A stretch of 64,000 bases of DNA from Xylocopa sonorina (lineage: Eukaryota; Arthropoda; Insecta; Hymenoptera; Apidae), in assembly GCF_050948175.1 (NCBI RefSeq), contig NC_135202.1, forward strand, positions 4,526,001-4,590,000, written 5' to 3'. Below, one piece after another: positions 23,816-34,662 of this stretch; the stretch's first letter is position 1, and the number at the start of each line of letters is the position of its first letter. Under the pieces are notes generated by a model, which had not been told where the DNA came from, searched no databases, and was given only the letters and a program-made list of their open reading frames with translations. The position numbers were made by a program, and so were the translations under genes.

Positions 23816-26800
23816 TGCAGTTGTGCTTGCAGATGAAGCTCCTTGCGTTTTCTGCAAAAAAAAGGATACGTGAACAGAGAATCATACGTTTCATTAATAA
23901 CTTAAGTACTGGCAGCATAATTATATGTGACTCACAGTCTATTGTCTTTCGACTTCCAAAGAAATTTACTACGCGTTTCACCCCTTTAATACGCGATAAT
24001 GATCTTAATATCTTCACCACCATTAACTTCATTCCGAAAAGTCAATAAATTTTCCCAAGAATTCCTTCACTGATTTCCATCCTGTGATATTCACTGCTGT
24101 TCCAACAGGTTATTTTCTGAAAAATTGATTCTGGATACATTTGAAAATATTGGCAGATTTGTAAATGAGAGAATATCGTACAGATTACATCAAAGGATGG
24201 AAATTCGTATTACAATTAAGAATCTACAACATGCGCAGAATTTCTTGTACATTTTAATCGTTCGCACTGCGTCATATAGAAGAATTAATTATTTGACTGA
24301 ATTTTATTAACGAAAGGAGCAACGGAAATGTTCTCGACTTAAAGGCCTAAAAATCTGAGGAACAGAGTACTTCGGCTTCGAGAATTCACGAGGACGAATA
24401 GAAGCTTCGATATTCCACTTTCTTTGCCGGCAAGCTCGATTTTAAGAGTCATTTATAACGGGCCTTTATATTCAACGGTGGCTGCTGACTCTTCCAGCAG
24501 ATGAAACGTCAAGGAAGGAACGGCGAGTGATTCCGTTTTCCGATTCTTAGAGTCGTCCCCGGCTCTCGTCGAACTTCCGGCGCAGTCCGTAACTCGTTTT
24601 GTACGACTCGTCGCGGATACCTAACTCGTTTTATTTGACTCGCAAGCTTGCAAAGATTTCGTTATAGTTTTACCGCCTCTGTCCGTGAAATATCTTGGCT
24701 TCCTCTCATTTTTCCGACCAACTTTCCGCTCCTACGCGATCCCGCCCGCGGAACGCTGAAACCGCGATCTTAATTCCGTTGAAACAACCTTTAATGTGAA
24801 TTAAAACTACCGCCCGCCCGGTATGCTTTGCTAACTTCGACAAGTTTAATTACACTTAGCTGCTTCAGCACCGAACCGTTACGGATTTCGCTTTAAACGA
24901 TAACGCTCGCGATGATAGCTGTTGGTACTTCTTCGTGCATCGCCATCGTGGACGTTTATAGCGCTCTGTGACCAACAATTCCTTCTATAAGCATGATCGA
25001 AAAGTAAAACGATTCATTCTGTTCGAAAAATTGTACACTTCTCGCCTGCTGCATGATTGATTATTTATGCAAAATTGTGCACCTCTTTTTATATCGTACG
25101 TCGAGTAAACCCATTTTTAAGGAGACAAGAAGAATCGTCGAAAAAAGAACTCCACCATTGGCGCCTCTTAGCTACCCTCACTGGCAAGTCCACGGGATAT
25201 CCCACAAGAAACTTCTGCCTTACTTTACCTCTGTCTCCAAGATCTCTCCTCTCCTCGCAGAACCGCAACTTAACAAATCCTCAGGCATAAACAGAGCCAA
25301 GCAAAACCGAGAGTGAAACCCAGCGGTGAATCCGGGATGTCAATAGCCCGAAAAACTTTTCGAAACACAGTCGAAACACACGTCGAAACTTCGAATCGTG
25401 GAACCTTCGCAACAGCCGTCTGATTTGCATAATACAGAAGCTCCGCCAAAAAGGCACCCCAGCGGACGTAAATCAGAAACCGCTTATTATTCGATCGTTT
25501 CGATCGGGCCAGAGGGACGCGACGACCCTCCAAAACGCTCGAACCAGCCTTCTCCAAGTTCCGCTGTAACGTGGGACGAATAGAAATGGAACGACTCCAG
25601 GATACGATCCGATCGAATTCGACGGCACTGACGGTTAATCGATCGAAACGAGCCCAGCGCCGTCCCAGTCGAGGATTCCTCCGGTGAAAGGGACCGTACG
25701 AGCGACGGAAGTATCCTCTGGTTCGGGGTTCGACTGCGTTTCACGTCGGCTGAAAAACGGGGGATCGATCGAAAGACACGTGCACGCGGCGCGTTCGGCC
25801 GACTGAAAGTAAAAGCCCGCAATGCGGGGAGACTACTGCACCTTTCGACGAATTGTTTGTGGCTTTGGGATTGATGGATAATATTTGTGGTACCCACAGT
25901 GGTTTGTTGCTGGAAGTTTATGGCTTTGGTTGCGAGCGATGCGTTTTTATCGTTGCGTTTCGAGGGAGTGGGTTAGAAAGTTTGGTAATTTGGTCGATTC
26001 GCGACGAGTGGAATTTCGAGACGTAAAATTAGTGAGTATAGATAACAAGTATTGCAATTTCTAAGGTTGGAAGGTTAGTTGTCTGCTAAATCCCTCAGAT
26101 ATCGAGTGGACTTGATTTTTATTTAAAAAATTGTTGTATGAGAAAGTCGTGGAAATTGATACAGTGTAAGTGAATATATTATTATACAATTGAATTTTTA
26201 GTAAAAATTTATGGGAATTGCTAACTTTGAAAACAGGATACTTTAAGTAACTTTGAAATGAATAAAGTGATAATTTAAACTCTCCTCTCTTTTTCTATTC
26301 TCGTATGAATTAGAATATATTTCTATTTGCACGGAATCCCGAACGTCGAGCAGAGGACTGTACCGTCTGGCGTGGAATGACCCATACTACTTCGTTATAG
26401 TAACGCGCACACGTTCCTATCAACGTTTGAACAACTGTTACTATTTTGGTTCTCGCTGAGCCTGTCGAGTACGAATGGAAATTTTCACATCTCCTTAAAC
26501 AAAAGAGAGATACGATATGTTTATTCGTATGTATATTCGTTATTCAATCAAGAGAGAAAAATATGGTCGTGACAGAACGCGTGGTTAATTTTAACGAGAC
26601 GTATTTAGAAAAGTGGAGAGCATCGTTTACGTTATTTTATATTAGTGTCCTTTGTCGCCCTTTAATCCACGGGCACTCTCGTTTAATAAACGCTCCTTTC
26701 ACCATTTTCCCCGTTAAATTGGTCGACGGTGGGATCCTCGAATCGAACGAAAACCAGAAAAGGCTCCGAGAGCATTCAATTTCCTTACTCGATCTTATCA

Positions 26801-29715
26801 AACAGCGTCACCGTTCATTTTCACACGTGTAGCAACAATTTTATTTCCTTCTCGTTTAATGTCCCGCTCCGTCTCGACCCTTTCGAATCGCTCGCCACCG
26901 ACCCCACCCTCTCCCTCGCCTATCCCATTGTCTTCCGATTTTATTCCCTGCACGCTTACCCTCGGGGTGCCAAACGACCAATTTTATTTCAATTCTGCAT
27001 ACGTATCCACGCTCGATATTTTTACGGCCGTAAAGAGAATTTTCCATCTGTTTTACGAAAAATAATATTTCGGCGTACAGGGTGCTCGAAACATCTTGCC
27101 ACAATCACGAGTTTACGCGCACCTGCCAACCCCATATCCGAGCAATTCTTTCATTTATTCTGATTTTCTTCAGTCATGCGTGAATCGAATGGAAATGACG
27201 TATTTCACTTGTGTAATGTGTCGAACATACATTTGAATCAGAATTGTATTAGGTTTTAATGTAATTAATTCGTTAAGCGTACGATGCATTTCGATTTATT
27301 TGGTTACTTTAATTCACTTTATAATTAATTAACGAAAACTTGTATTTGTACATTACTTTGTATTTACAATGTTATGGATTATCGTAGAATATTTAGTCAG
27401 AAAACTTTGAATTCGAGTGGTTCGTACAGTGTAACATTTATGGGTTAGAGTCAGAGCGGGTCGCACAGAGCTTGCACGCGGTAAAACAAACCCTCTAATC
27501 TGTAATTAATGTGACTGTCAGATAACTCTAAGTCACATTCCAATAAACTGCCCTAACTATAGCAAGTTCCATGCGGGCACGATAAATTTCGAGCAAAAAT
27601 AATTTCAAACGAAAGCCCTCAGTGGCCAACGGTGGAATTAATTTTCTCTCTTGAAAGAGCAACAAAAAAATTCGTGAAATTAAATTATCTCCACTCCATG
27701 TAACTACAAATCTTTGTCACTATTAATTATTTACGTTCAGTCGATGCAACGCGTTGATATCCACCTAAAAAAGAAAGTATACATTTTCATTTCCCCTTTT
27801 TCATCTTTAAACACTTTTTAAACCCGCATCGTAAATTTTCGATAAAACGTCATCTATCACACGGCCTGCCTCTGCCACTGTCGCGATACCATTTCCCATC
27901 CTTCCTCTCGTTGACGCTTCTCTCTGTACTCGATTATTTCTGTTTCAATTTCCCGTTCGCAAATAATTACACGTATTCTATCTATTTTTTTATTTTTTTT
28001 CTCATTTTTTTGTTTACTATCTTTCCCTGGTTATTCGTCCATCTAATGGCCGTCGATCTTTCTCTCGATCGGCTAAAAGCGACTAGAATGTTCGCATCAT
28101 CCCCCGTTCGGAAGTTTTCAGATTAATTAACGGATATGAGATACCAAATTGTGGACATGTTCTATCTGGCATGGAATTATCGGCGAAGATGCGATTACCG
28201 TGGCAACTCAATTAGAATCTCGATTAGTTTCTCACACCCCATCCGCCACTCTTTCTCCCTCGCTCTTTTGCTTTATCGCCGGTCGACCTTGCGGCTCCTC
28301 TTTCGTTCCTTTCCCTCCGCGTCGTTTACCCTTTTTTGCCACGGATCCTTGGTATCTGGAATTTTCGGAAATCCCAGCTTCCACCCACTATCCGTGGAAT
28401 TGATTTCAAATTGATACCAACGATCTTAAACTGTTTCTTCTATCGCGAGTTCGTGAGAAAATTTACCATGGAAGATTGCTCGACTCTCGTTCACTCTCGT
28501 TTGATTTATGATACACTCCTTATCCTTACATCTCGAATCAATTTACTATTTCAAATTTTCATACTACACCCAAATTCGATAAAATCAATTCTCAGTACAC
28601 TCGTTAATTTCTGCGAAAACAATTCTAAGAAATAAGAATCCTTGTCGAACACAGGTTAAGGCAGGACCAATCGTAAAACAAGAGCAGTCGTTCAGGAAAG
28701 CAGATCGACGATAAATTCCCCGCGCGGTTCCCTCGAACCGTCGCAATAGAAATCTTTGATTCCACTCGAATCACAGCTGGAACGTGGGACGTAGTCCCAT
28801 GAAATTCAAATGAGGATCATCGGTTCAAGGGGTCGGGCCAATTAATATCCAAAGGCACGATCGTCCCCGGCGTCGGACGCGTCCCGATCGATCCCCGTTC
28901 GAATAATTAACGACCATCCACCGATCACGCTCGCGCCTTTCTCGTATCACCCTGAACGCAACTCGCCGGAAAATCCAGCGAAACCAGCCCGTCCGTGAAC
29001 CCAGCCGACTCGACCAGACGACCCTGTCGCTCCCGGGTAACCGCTGGCGACGCAAGAAACGCAAGAACTCCTCGGGATCATAAATCTCGGAGGATCGCGC
29101 GGCTGCATCGGCCATCGAACGGTTTCTTGCCTGGGACGGCATAAACGAACTCCTCGGAGAGAGCGGGCCGCTCGTTTCTTCGTCGATCGAGCCGCAACGA
29201 CCGGCACTTTTTCGGGGTAAACGGGACGGACAATGTTCGCGTTCGATCATCTGCGAGGAGCTGGACGGCTACCGCGGATCGCCGGCTCGCACTCCACGAA
29301 ATCGTCCCTCGTAACGCGGGAGATCGATGATCCATTGCGAGCCGCCGGGACGACTTTTACTTTCGCGATGATATATCCGCCGCCACCTTTCACCCTTTCC
29401 CTTTTTTTTTATACCCTTTTCTTGCGACCCTTTTTTTGCGACCCAGGCGTGATGTATTTGGGAATTAATTGTGCACGCGCCGTTAAAGCGATTGGATTCG
29501 ATGCGTGGGGTTGAACAAGGTACAAGGTGTTCTCCATTCTGTTACTCGTGAATGATTGATTCTATAAAATCGATTGCGTGTAATCGATTGTCTATCGTTA
29601 TATATCATTCGATCGACCAATCAGCTCATCTATAATTTTTCTTACCTTTAAGATATTTTATAATATTTACAGCTTCATAATTGTATCTAGTTTTTTGTTT
29701 AATACTAATTGCATA
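23816..29715. other. Intergenic DNA, nothing recognised
   Basis: No gene could be supported. The longest open frames (25487-25897 minus, 26446-26832 plus, 26729-27163 plus, 28825-29250 minus) have no recognised domain, no convincing splice context and overlap other open frames. The 28825-29250 frame sits in a GC-rich patch and is arginine-rich, typical of chance frames in such DNA. A pyrimidine-rich segment lies at about 27940-28030. Confidence 0.5.
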
Positions 29716-30153
29716 TTAACCAGTTAACTGTGGAATTTAGTTTCAAAAGATCAGCACAGGGTGCGGAATTAAAAACAAGCAACGACATGTATACACGTCG
29801 AACGCAGGGCAAATGGTACTACTATACATTTTACGAATAACGAGGAAGGATTACAATTTTATTCGTCAAGAAAACTAACAGTTCGTTTCTGAATACGTTA
29901 TTCTCACTAAAAGCTTGAAAATTATTAAAAAAATAATAAAATAATAAACAAGAGAAATAAGAAAATAATTTAAGTATTGGTAATATAAAGGCAACATACG
30001 ACAAAATAATATTCTTATTACATTTCACTGAGATTTCGAGTTCTTATAGTGAATGGTACTTTTTTATTTTACACGACGAGTGTACACGTCAAACGCACCG
30101 CAGTAGAGATTTCGTCTGACGAGTATACACGTCGAACGCACTTAACTGGTTAA
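29716..30153. mobile_element. piggyBac-like MITE, family A, copy 1
   Basis: A 438-bp segment bounded at both ends by TTAA. Its left end reads TTAACCAGTTAACTGTGG and its right end, reverse-complemented, reads TTAACCAGTTAAGTGCG, giving terminal inverted repeats of about 11 bp with one mismatch. TTAA target duplication and termini beginning CC are hallmarks of the piggyBac superfamily. Subterminal copies of a GTATACACGTCGAACGCA-type motif occur near 29789-29806, 30081-30097 and 30123-30140. The centre is A/T-rich and has no transposase frame. A second copy in inverted orientation is at 57068-57496, which confirms the boundaries. Confidence 0.85.
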
Positions 30154-30865
30154 CCAAATTTAATCATTTGAACCGAAGAACAATCACGGACGCCCTGAAG
30201 AGGGTGCGATCGTAAATCGGCGTCGCGGACAGTAAAAATCGCCGCATGAAACGCTAATCACTTTCTTTCCCGGCTGCGTTCCATCTCGCGCAAAGAGAGA
30301 GAGAGAGAGAGAGTCGACGGCGCTTTTGTTTCAATCTATTCAACCGAATATGCGAGTTGCTCGGTCTTGGCATCGGGAGCACGAAACCCGTAGTTTGTCA
30401 CGGGCAGCCGGGGATCGATATTTCACCGAAAGCTGCATCGGTGGTCTTGTTCCGCGGATGTTCCTCTTCTGCACGCCTGAAGAAGTTCGCGCTTCGCTAA
30501 CGGACGTAACGCAGTGAATTATAGACGAGACGCTTTGAATGAAGAATTGCGTGACATACACACCGAATTCCGCCGTTATCTCCGTTTTATGGCGATACGT
30601 AGAGCGCTATTGTAAGAACGAGAGGATGCGAAACACTTTTGGAACTTACTACTACTATAAAACATCGTTCCGTGTTTCAGCTCGCGTTGGAGGGCGCGAA
30701 TAATTTAATTCTTGGAACGGTTTGGAATTTCACTGGACGGGACCGATACTATATTTCTAATCACGTTAAGTGCGCGTGTACACATCTTTAAATGACCAAA
30801 AACTTGAATCTCGATGCAGTCATGGTTCACATTCGTAGTTTTTATGTAATTAAAAAATGAAACCG
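30154..30865. other. Intergenic DNA with a short microsatellite
   Basis: No gene recognised. The only structured part is the (AG)n run listed separately. Confidence 0.5.
30294..30313. repeat. (AG)10 microsatellite
   Basis: An uninterrupted AG dinucleotide run of ten units. Confidence 0.9.
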
Positions 30866-31110
30866 ATTAAACGATTGTGGTGGCCTTTCGACACTCTACT
30901 TTAGAGGGACAGCACCATTTACAGTTTCCTGAAAGTACCCGATGACCTATCCTTTCCAATATATAGAAGTTCTGACCTGTCCCTAATATCCCAGCGTCTA
31001 AGGCAGGGTCTTCTAGGTAACCTTACTGATGAGTCCACTAGCAGGCTCAAGACGAAACGTTCTTCCCCTCTCTTTTCCTTCCTTCTTTCCTCTTCCGTTT
31101 ACACAGCAAA
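30866..31110 (+). mobile_element. Dispersed repeat, copy 2, carrying a hammerhead-like ribozyme
   Basis: This plus-strand copy is collinear with the minus strand of 23579-23815 over about 240 bp, with scattered substitutions and small indels. The 5' half carries GGCC(A/G)CCACA(A/G)-type, TTCGACACTCT and CCTGTCCCTAA blocks. The ribozyme follows, then a C/T-rich tail to about 31100. No open reading frame, poly(A) tail or clear target-site duplication was seen. Two inverted copies 7 kb apart in the same window suggest the element may be common in this genome. Confidence 0.75.
30993..31061 (+). ncRNA. Hammerhead ribozyme-like motif, copy 2
   Basis: Plus strand, 5' to 3'. Stem III 5' strand plus cleavage triplet AGCGTC is at 30993-30998. 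Stem I TAAGG at 30999-31003 pairs perfectly with CCTTA at 31021-31025 across a 17-nt loop. Core CTGATGA is at 31026-31032. Stem II GTCC at 31033-31036 faces AGAC at 31050-31053, three pairs and one C/A mismatch where copy 1 has a full four pairs. GAAA is at 31054-31057 and the stem III 3' strand CGTT at 31058-31061. Stem III forms U-A, G-C, C-G, G-U and A-U pairs. All invariant hammerhead core bases are present, and the predicted cut is after C30998. The weak stem II may reduce activity. Confidence 0.75.
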
Positions 31111-34100
31111 CCGAAATAACCTTCGAGTATTAAAGCTTACGTACGTAAGAGGAAAGTGGGGCGAATTACACTTTGGAAACGTAATTATTCACACAATTCA
31201 GCAGAGGCTAGAGATCGAATTATAATTTACGAGAAAATCTGTTCCTTGAAATGACTGAAATGTTCAAATAACAGATTGCGTACAGATTTGTGGCAACGTG
31301 TCATTAAAGCCTGTACACGGCGCTATGAATCGCGATGATCGCAGAAAAAATGCATGTACCTCGCAGCTGCTTTCTTAGATCCTATATGTTCGATGTAACT
31401 TCTTTGCATAAATATTAAATAACGTCTATGTCCGACCAGGACAGCTGACCTTGTCGCCATACGCGAAGCTTTATCTAAACTCGCTTCTTCTCGGAGCCAT
31501 TTGTGACGATCGAATGGGAATAGAGGGACGTTCATAATGCACGATGCAAGTTACAGACGCAGAGGAACATTCAGTGTTCAGAAATTACAGACTATTTTCT
31601 TATAGCACACGATCCTTGACTTTTAATTATGTTTATCTTCATCTTACCCTACTGTCCTATTTTTTTCGTCTTTAATACGATTATCTTTTTACTTCTCTTC
31701 ATTTATTTACGCTTCTATAATTGTAATCCTACCCTTACAATTAAAATACCGTTTTTTTTAATAGATTGCTGATTAGTCGTAAGAAGCGTATCGTAAAATT
31801 ATTCGCACAGTCGAATGTGTGACCGTAAAATAATTTTCAATTCTTTTCGTTTGAAAATAGATAGTTTGGAGTTTAGAAAGGAGTTCATAATTATTGCGAT
31901 AAAATTAATTCGAGTGATTCTCGATCTAATATTTGGTCCCCGTATAGAGTGTGTGCGGCAGAGGCCAACAATGCAATTTTAAGTGCAACACATTAAGAAG
32001 ATAGCGAACGTACGGACACACATTTCATATCTTACGACCTAATACAAAGGCAACGACGAAGGCTAACGCAATAACGGTGGCAGCCATTGTAAGGTGAAGC
32101 AGGATTGTTTGCGACGTATGACAAGTTCGAAGGACACGTTTTCGCAGCTGTGAACTCTGACGTCCCAGCAGACCCGCTGATTTTTTCAACGAACCGAGAA
32201 ACCAGGACAATGGGCACCTATTACGCCGGTCAGATCGTATTGCGTCCTTGCCACCGAAACTTATCCTCCGCCCAGACGTTAAACCTGCGCTCCCACGCCG
32301 CGTAAAGTTCGTCGGAAAAAATATCGCGCTCCAGGATTTTGACGAGGAGTCACGGCCCTTCAAGGTACTTCGGAATCGAGTTTGCGAAGTCCTGCCGCAC
32401 TTACAGCGCCTCTCGCGCGTCAGGATCTTTGAAGTTTGCTCGCTTAGAACGTTATACGTAACCCAGCCAAGTAATTTACAACCTCGACTTACGACAGTTT
32501 CGTAACTGTTTGGGAAGAATTCATTTTCAAATATCAAACGATACCAACGCATCTGGTAAAAACAGATCAATTGTTATCTGCTTAAGAATTAATTTCGACG
32601 TAACTATCCCCCATACTTTTTGCTCCACGTCTCTTCCTACGAGCAAACTGCACCCTGGACTCGCTGAAACTGTCCACGCGTGTCGATACAGCCGCATAAA
32701 AACGGGACGGAATGGAGAACGTCGGAAGAACGACGGCGGAGGAGATCGATGGAAATGGAATCCAATGGATCGTAAGATTAAACGAAGTTAATTCCCGGGG
32801 ATGTCAAGGATGCCCGAGGATCCAGGAATATTTTCTTTCCGTGGGGCCTGTCTTGATCCAGGACAAAGGAAAGGACGAAATTAAAAGCTGGCGGCCGGCC
32901 GTCTAGTGTAAATCTATTCCTCGAACGGAGGCAGGCTGGAGAACGGTGGCCAGGGATCGTCCCGATGCCTCTCGGCTAAAATCGAAGGCTGCTGCCTCAT
33001 CCCAGCGTCGTGGCCAAGCGATTTCCTTCCATCTTGCGGACGGTAACCGTCTGGAAACATTATTCAACCGCTTCGAGTCTTGTACGAATTACACCGCGCT
33101 CTTTCGTTTCGAGGCAACCGGGCAATGAACGATCGAACGAATTTAAAAACAATTTTCTCTATTCAAATATTTGCAACTATGGTATTGGACCTTTTTAGAA
33201 TTGACAGACATATTTTATCGCGGTTTGAGACGAACCTTTGGTTTCCACGTTCGTCTATGTTCTTCACGCATAAATCTTTCATAGAAAAATTGAAAAAGTT
33301 GCTGATCATAATGTAACAACTGTAAAATGATTTAAGGATTTTGAATGTATTTTTCAAGTTAGATTGAAGTCGTACGGACGTTACTCTTCACCACTTGCAC
33401 TTATCGAAGCAAAACCCTCGGATTGCATTATTCGAAGGGGTTGCGCGAAAGTCGACGCAATCACGGAGCTCCATGGTCGATCAGAAACTAAGCGGGAAGT
33501 TCCGCCGATCGGATGGGAAATAAATTCACTTCCTGCGAGTCAGCCGAAGGATCAGGGGGAAGAGGAAGACAGGGGGGGCGGGAGCAGTGGGTTGGTTGAA
33601 TGAAAAACTGAATTCGGTCCGTGGTGGCTCTTCAGAGGCACGGCTCGAGTCGATCCTCGAGCGTAGGAGCAACGGCGATATTAAGCCGCGAAGGATTTTT
33701 CGAGCGTCTCCAGAGATCAAATCGAAGGTTGCAACCTTCCGTCCTTTCTTCCACCGCCTCTCTCCCGTCTCCTCGCGGCACGTGTTCGACGACATCGTCT
33801 CGGTTTGCAGGATGCTGTCTTCCGTGGGACGTTATTCGAATGCCCCGGTGAAATATTAGCTACTTATTCCGTGACGGGAGCAAGGGCGAGCCTCCGCCGA
33901 CTTTTCAATCGACCCCCGCCTCCCTTAACCATCAACCACCCCCGTTTCGTCCTCGTACTTCTGTGTCCCAACCGTTCTCTCAGGCGAAAGTGCAACCCCT
34001 GGCCAATATATCGGTTCCCAGGAATTCGCTGGATTCCCTGTACCCGAGGCCAAGGTCACGCCGTTAATCGCCCTCCTTTGAAGCCAGTCGACACCTTACC

Positions 34101-34287
34101 GCGGATCCTGTTAACCGCCGCGTAATTCGATTCGTCTCGGCCCGATCGACCGACTAAAACTCATTTCCTGGGTATATCGAGCTGAGATGGCACAAACGAC
34201 CGGGATCGGCCGCGTGCAGGATCGCGTGTTAGGTTAGATTGGAGGTTGCGAGGGGACACGTAGAGGGTCGCGGTGTTTGCGGTCGCT
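31111..34287. other. Intergenic DNA, nothing firmly recognised
   Basis: Open frames here (for example 32025-32570 minus and 33587-33859 plus) lack recognisable domains. A 20-codon hydrophobic frame at the end of the first one is discussed as a finding only. A short CpG-rich zone at about 33.5-34.2 kb may be regulatory but shows no diagnostic motif. Confidence 0.45.
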
Positions 34288-34662
34288 TTAACACGTTCAC
34301 GCCGGGGCGAAAATCTACGTTTCTCCGCGTGAGGCGGGACTGTCTTATCGCGTTAAGCTTCGTGGGGCGGGGCAATATCGTTGCGAATTTGAACTCGCTT
34401 ATTGCGAAGGTAAAATTATCTTTTCTTCTACAGAGGCGGTTAGAATATATTTGAATTTTTGCCCTTATAAATAATAGATAAAATGGATCTGGAGGAAAGT
34501 GGTTCGTCTGAAGAAACGACTAATTTTCTGAAAACGCGTGACCCACCGGTGGGTCACGCCGCCCCACGGAGCAGTCAAGTGTGACCCACCGGTGGGTCAC
34601 GCCGCCCCACGGAACAGTCAAGTGTGACCCACCGGTGGGTCACGCCGGCGTGAACGTGTTAA
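34288..34662. mobile_element. piggyBac-like MITE, family B
   Basis: A 375-bp element bounded by TTAA at 34288-34291 and 34659-34662. The ends are perfect inverted repeats: TTAACACGTTCACGCCGG on the left, its exact reverse complement on the right. TTAA target sites and this kind of CACGTT terminus are typical of piggyBac-derived elements in insects. The right half carries a three-unit array of 20-bp palindromes. No transposase frame exists, so it is non-autonomous. The termini differ from family A, so two separate piggyBac-like families are present in the window. Confidence 0.85.
34538..34643. repeat. Tandem array of three 20-bp perfect palindromes, period 43 bp
   Basis: The palindrome GTGACCCACCGGTGGGTCAC occurs at 34538-34557, 34581-34600 and 34624-34643. 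The spacers contain CGCCGCCCCACGGA(G/A)CAGTC and are nearly identical. The array ends a few bases before the right terminal repeat of the MITE, so it is probably its subterminal repeat region. Such repeats may serve as transposase-binding sites, which is inference. Confidence 0.95.

Noticed and set aside
28825..29250. 141-codon arginine-rich minus-strand frame
   Set aside because: Three overlapping minus-strand frames are open over the same GC-rich patch, and there is no domain or splice context.
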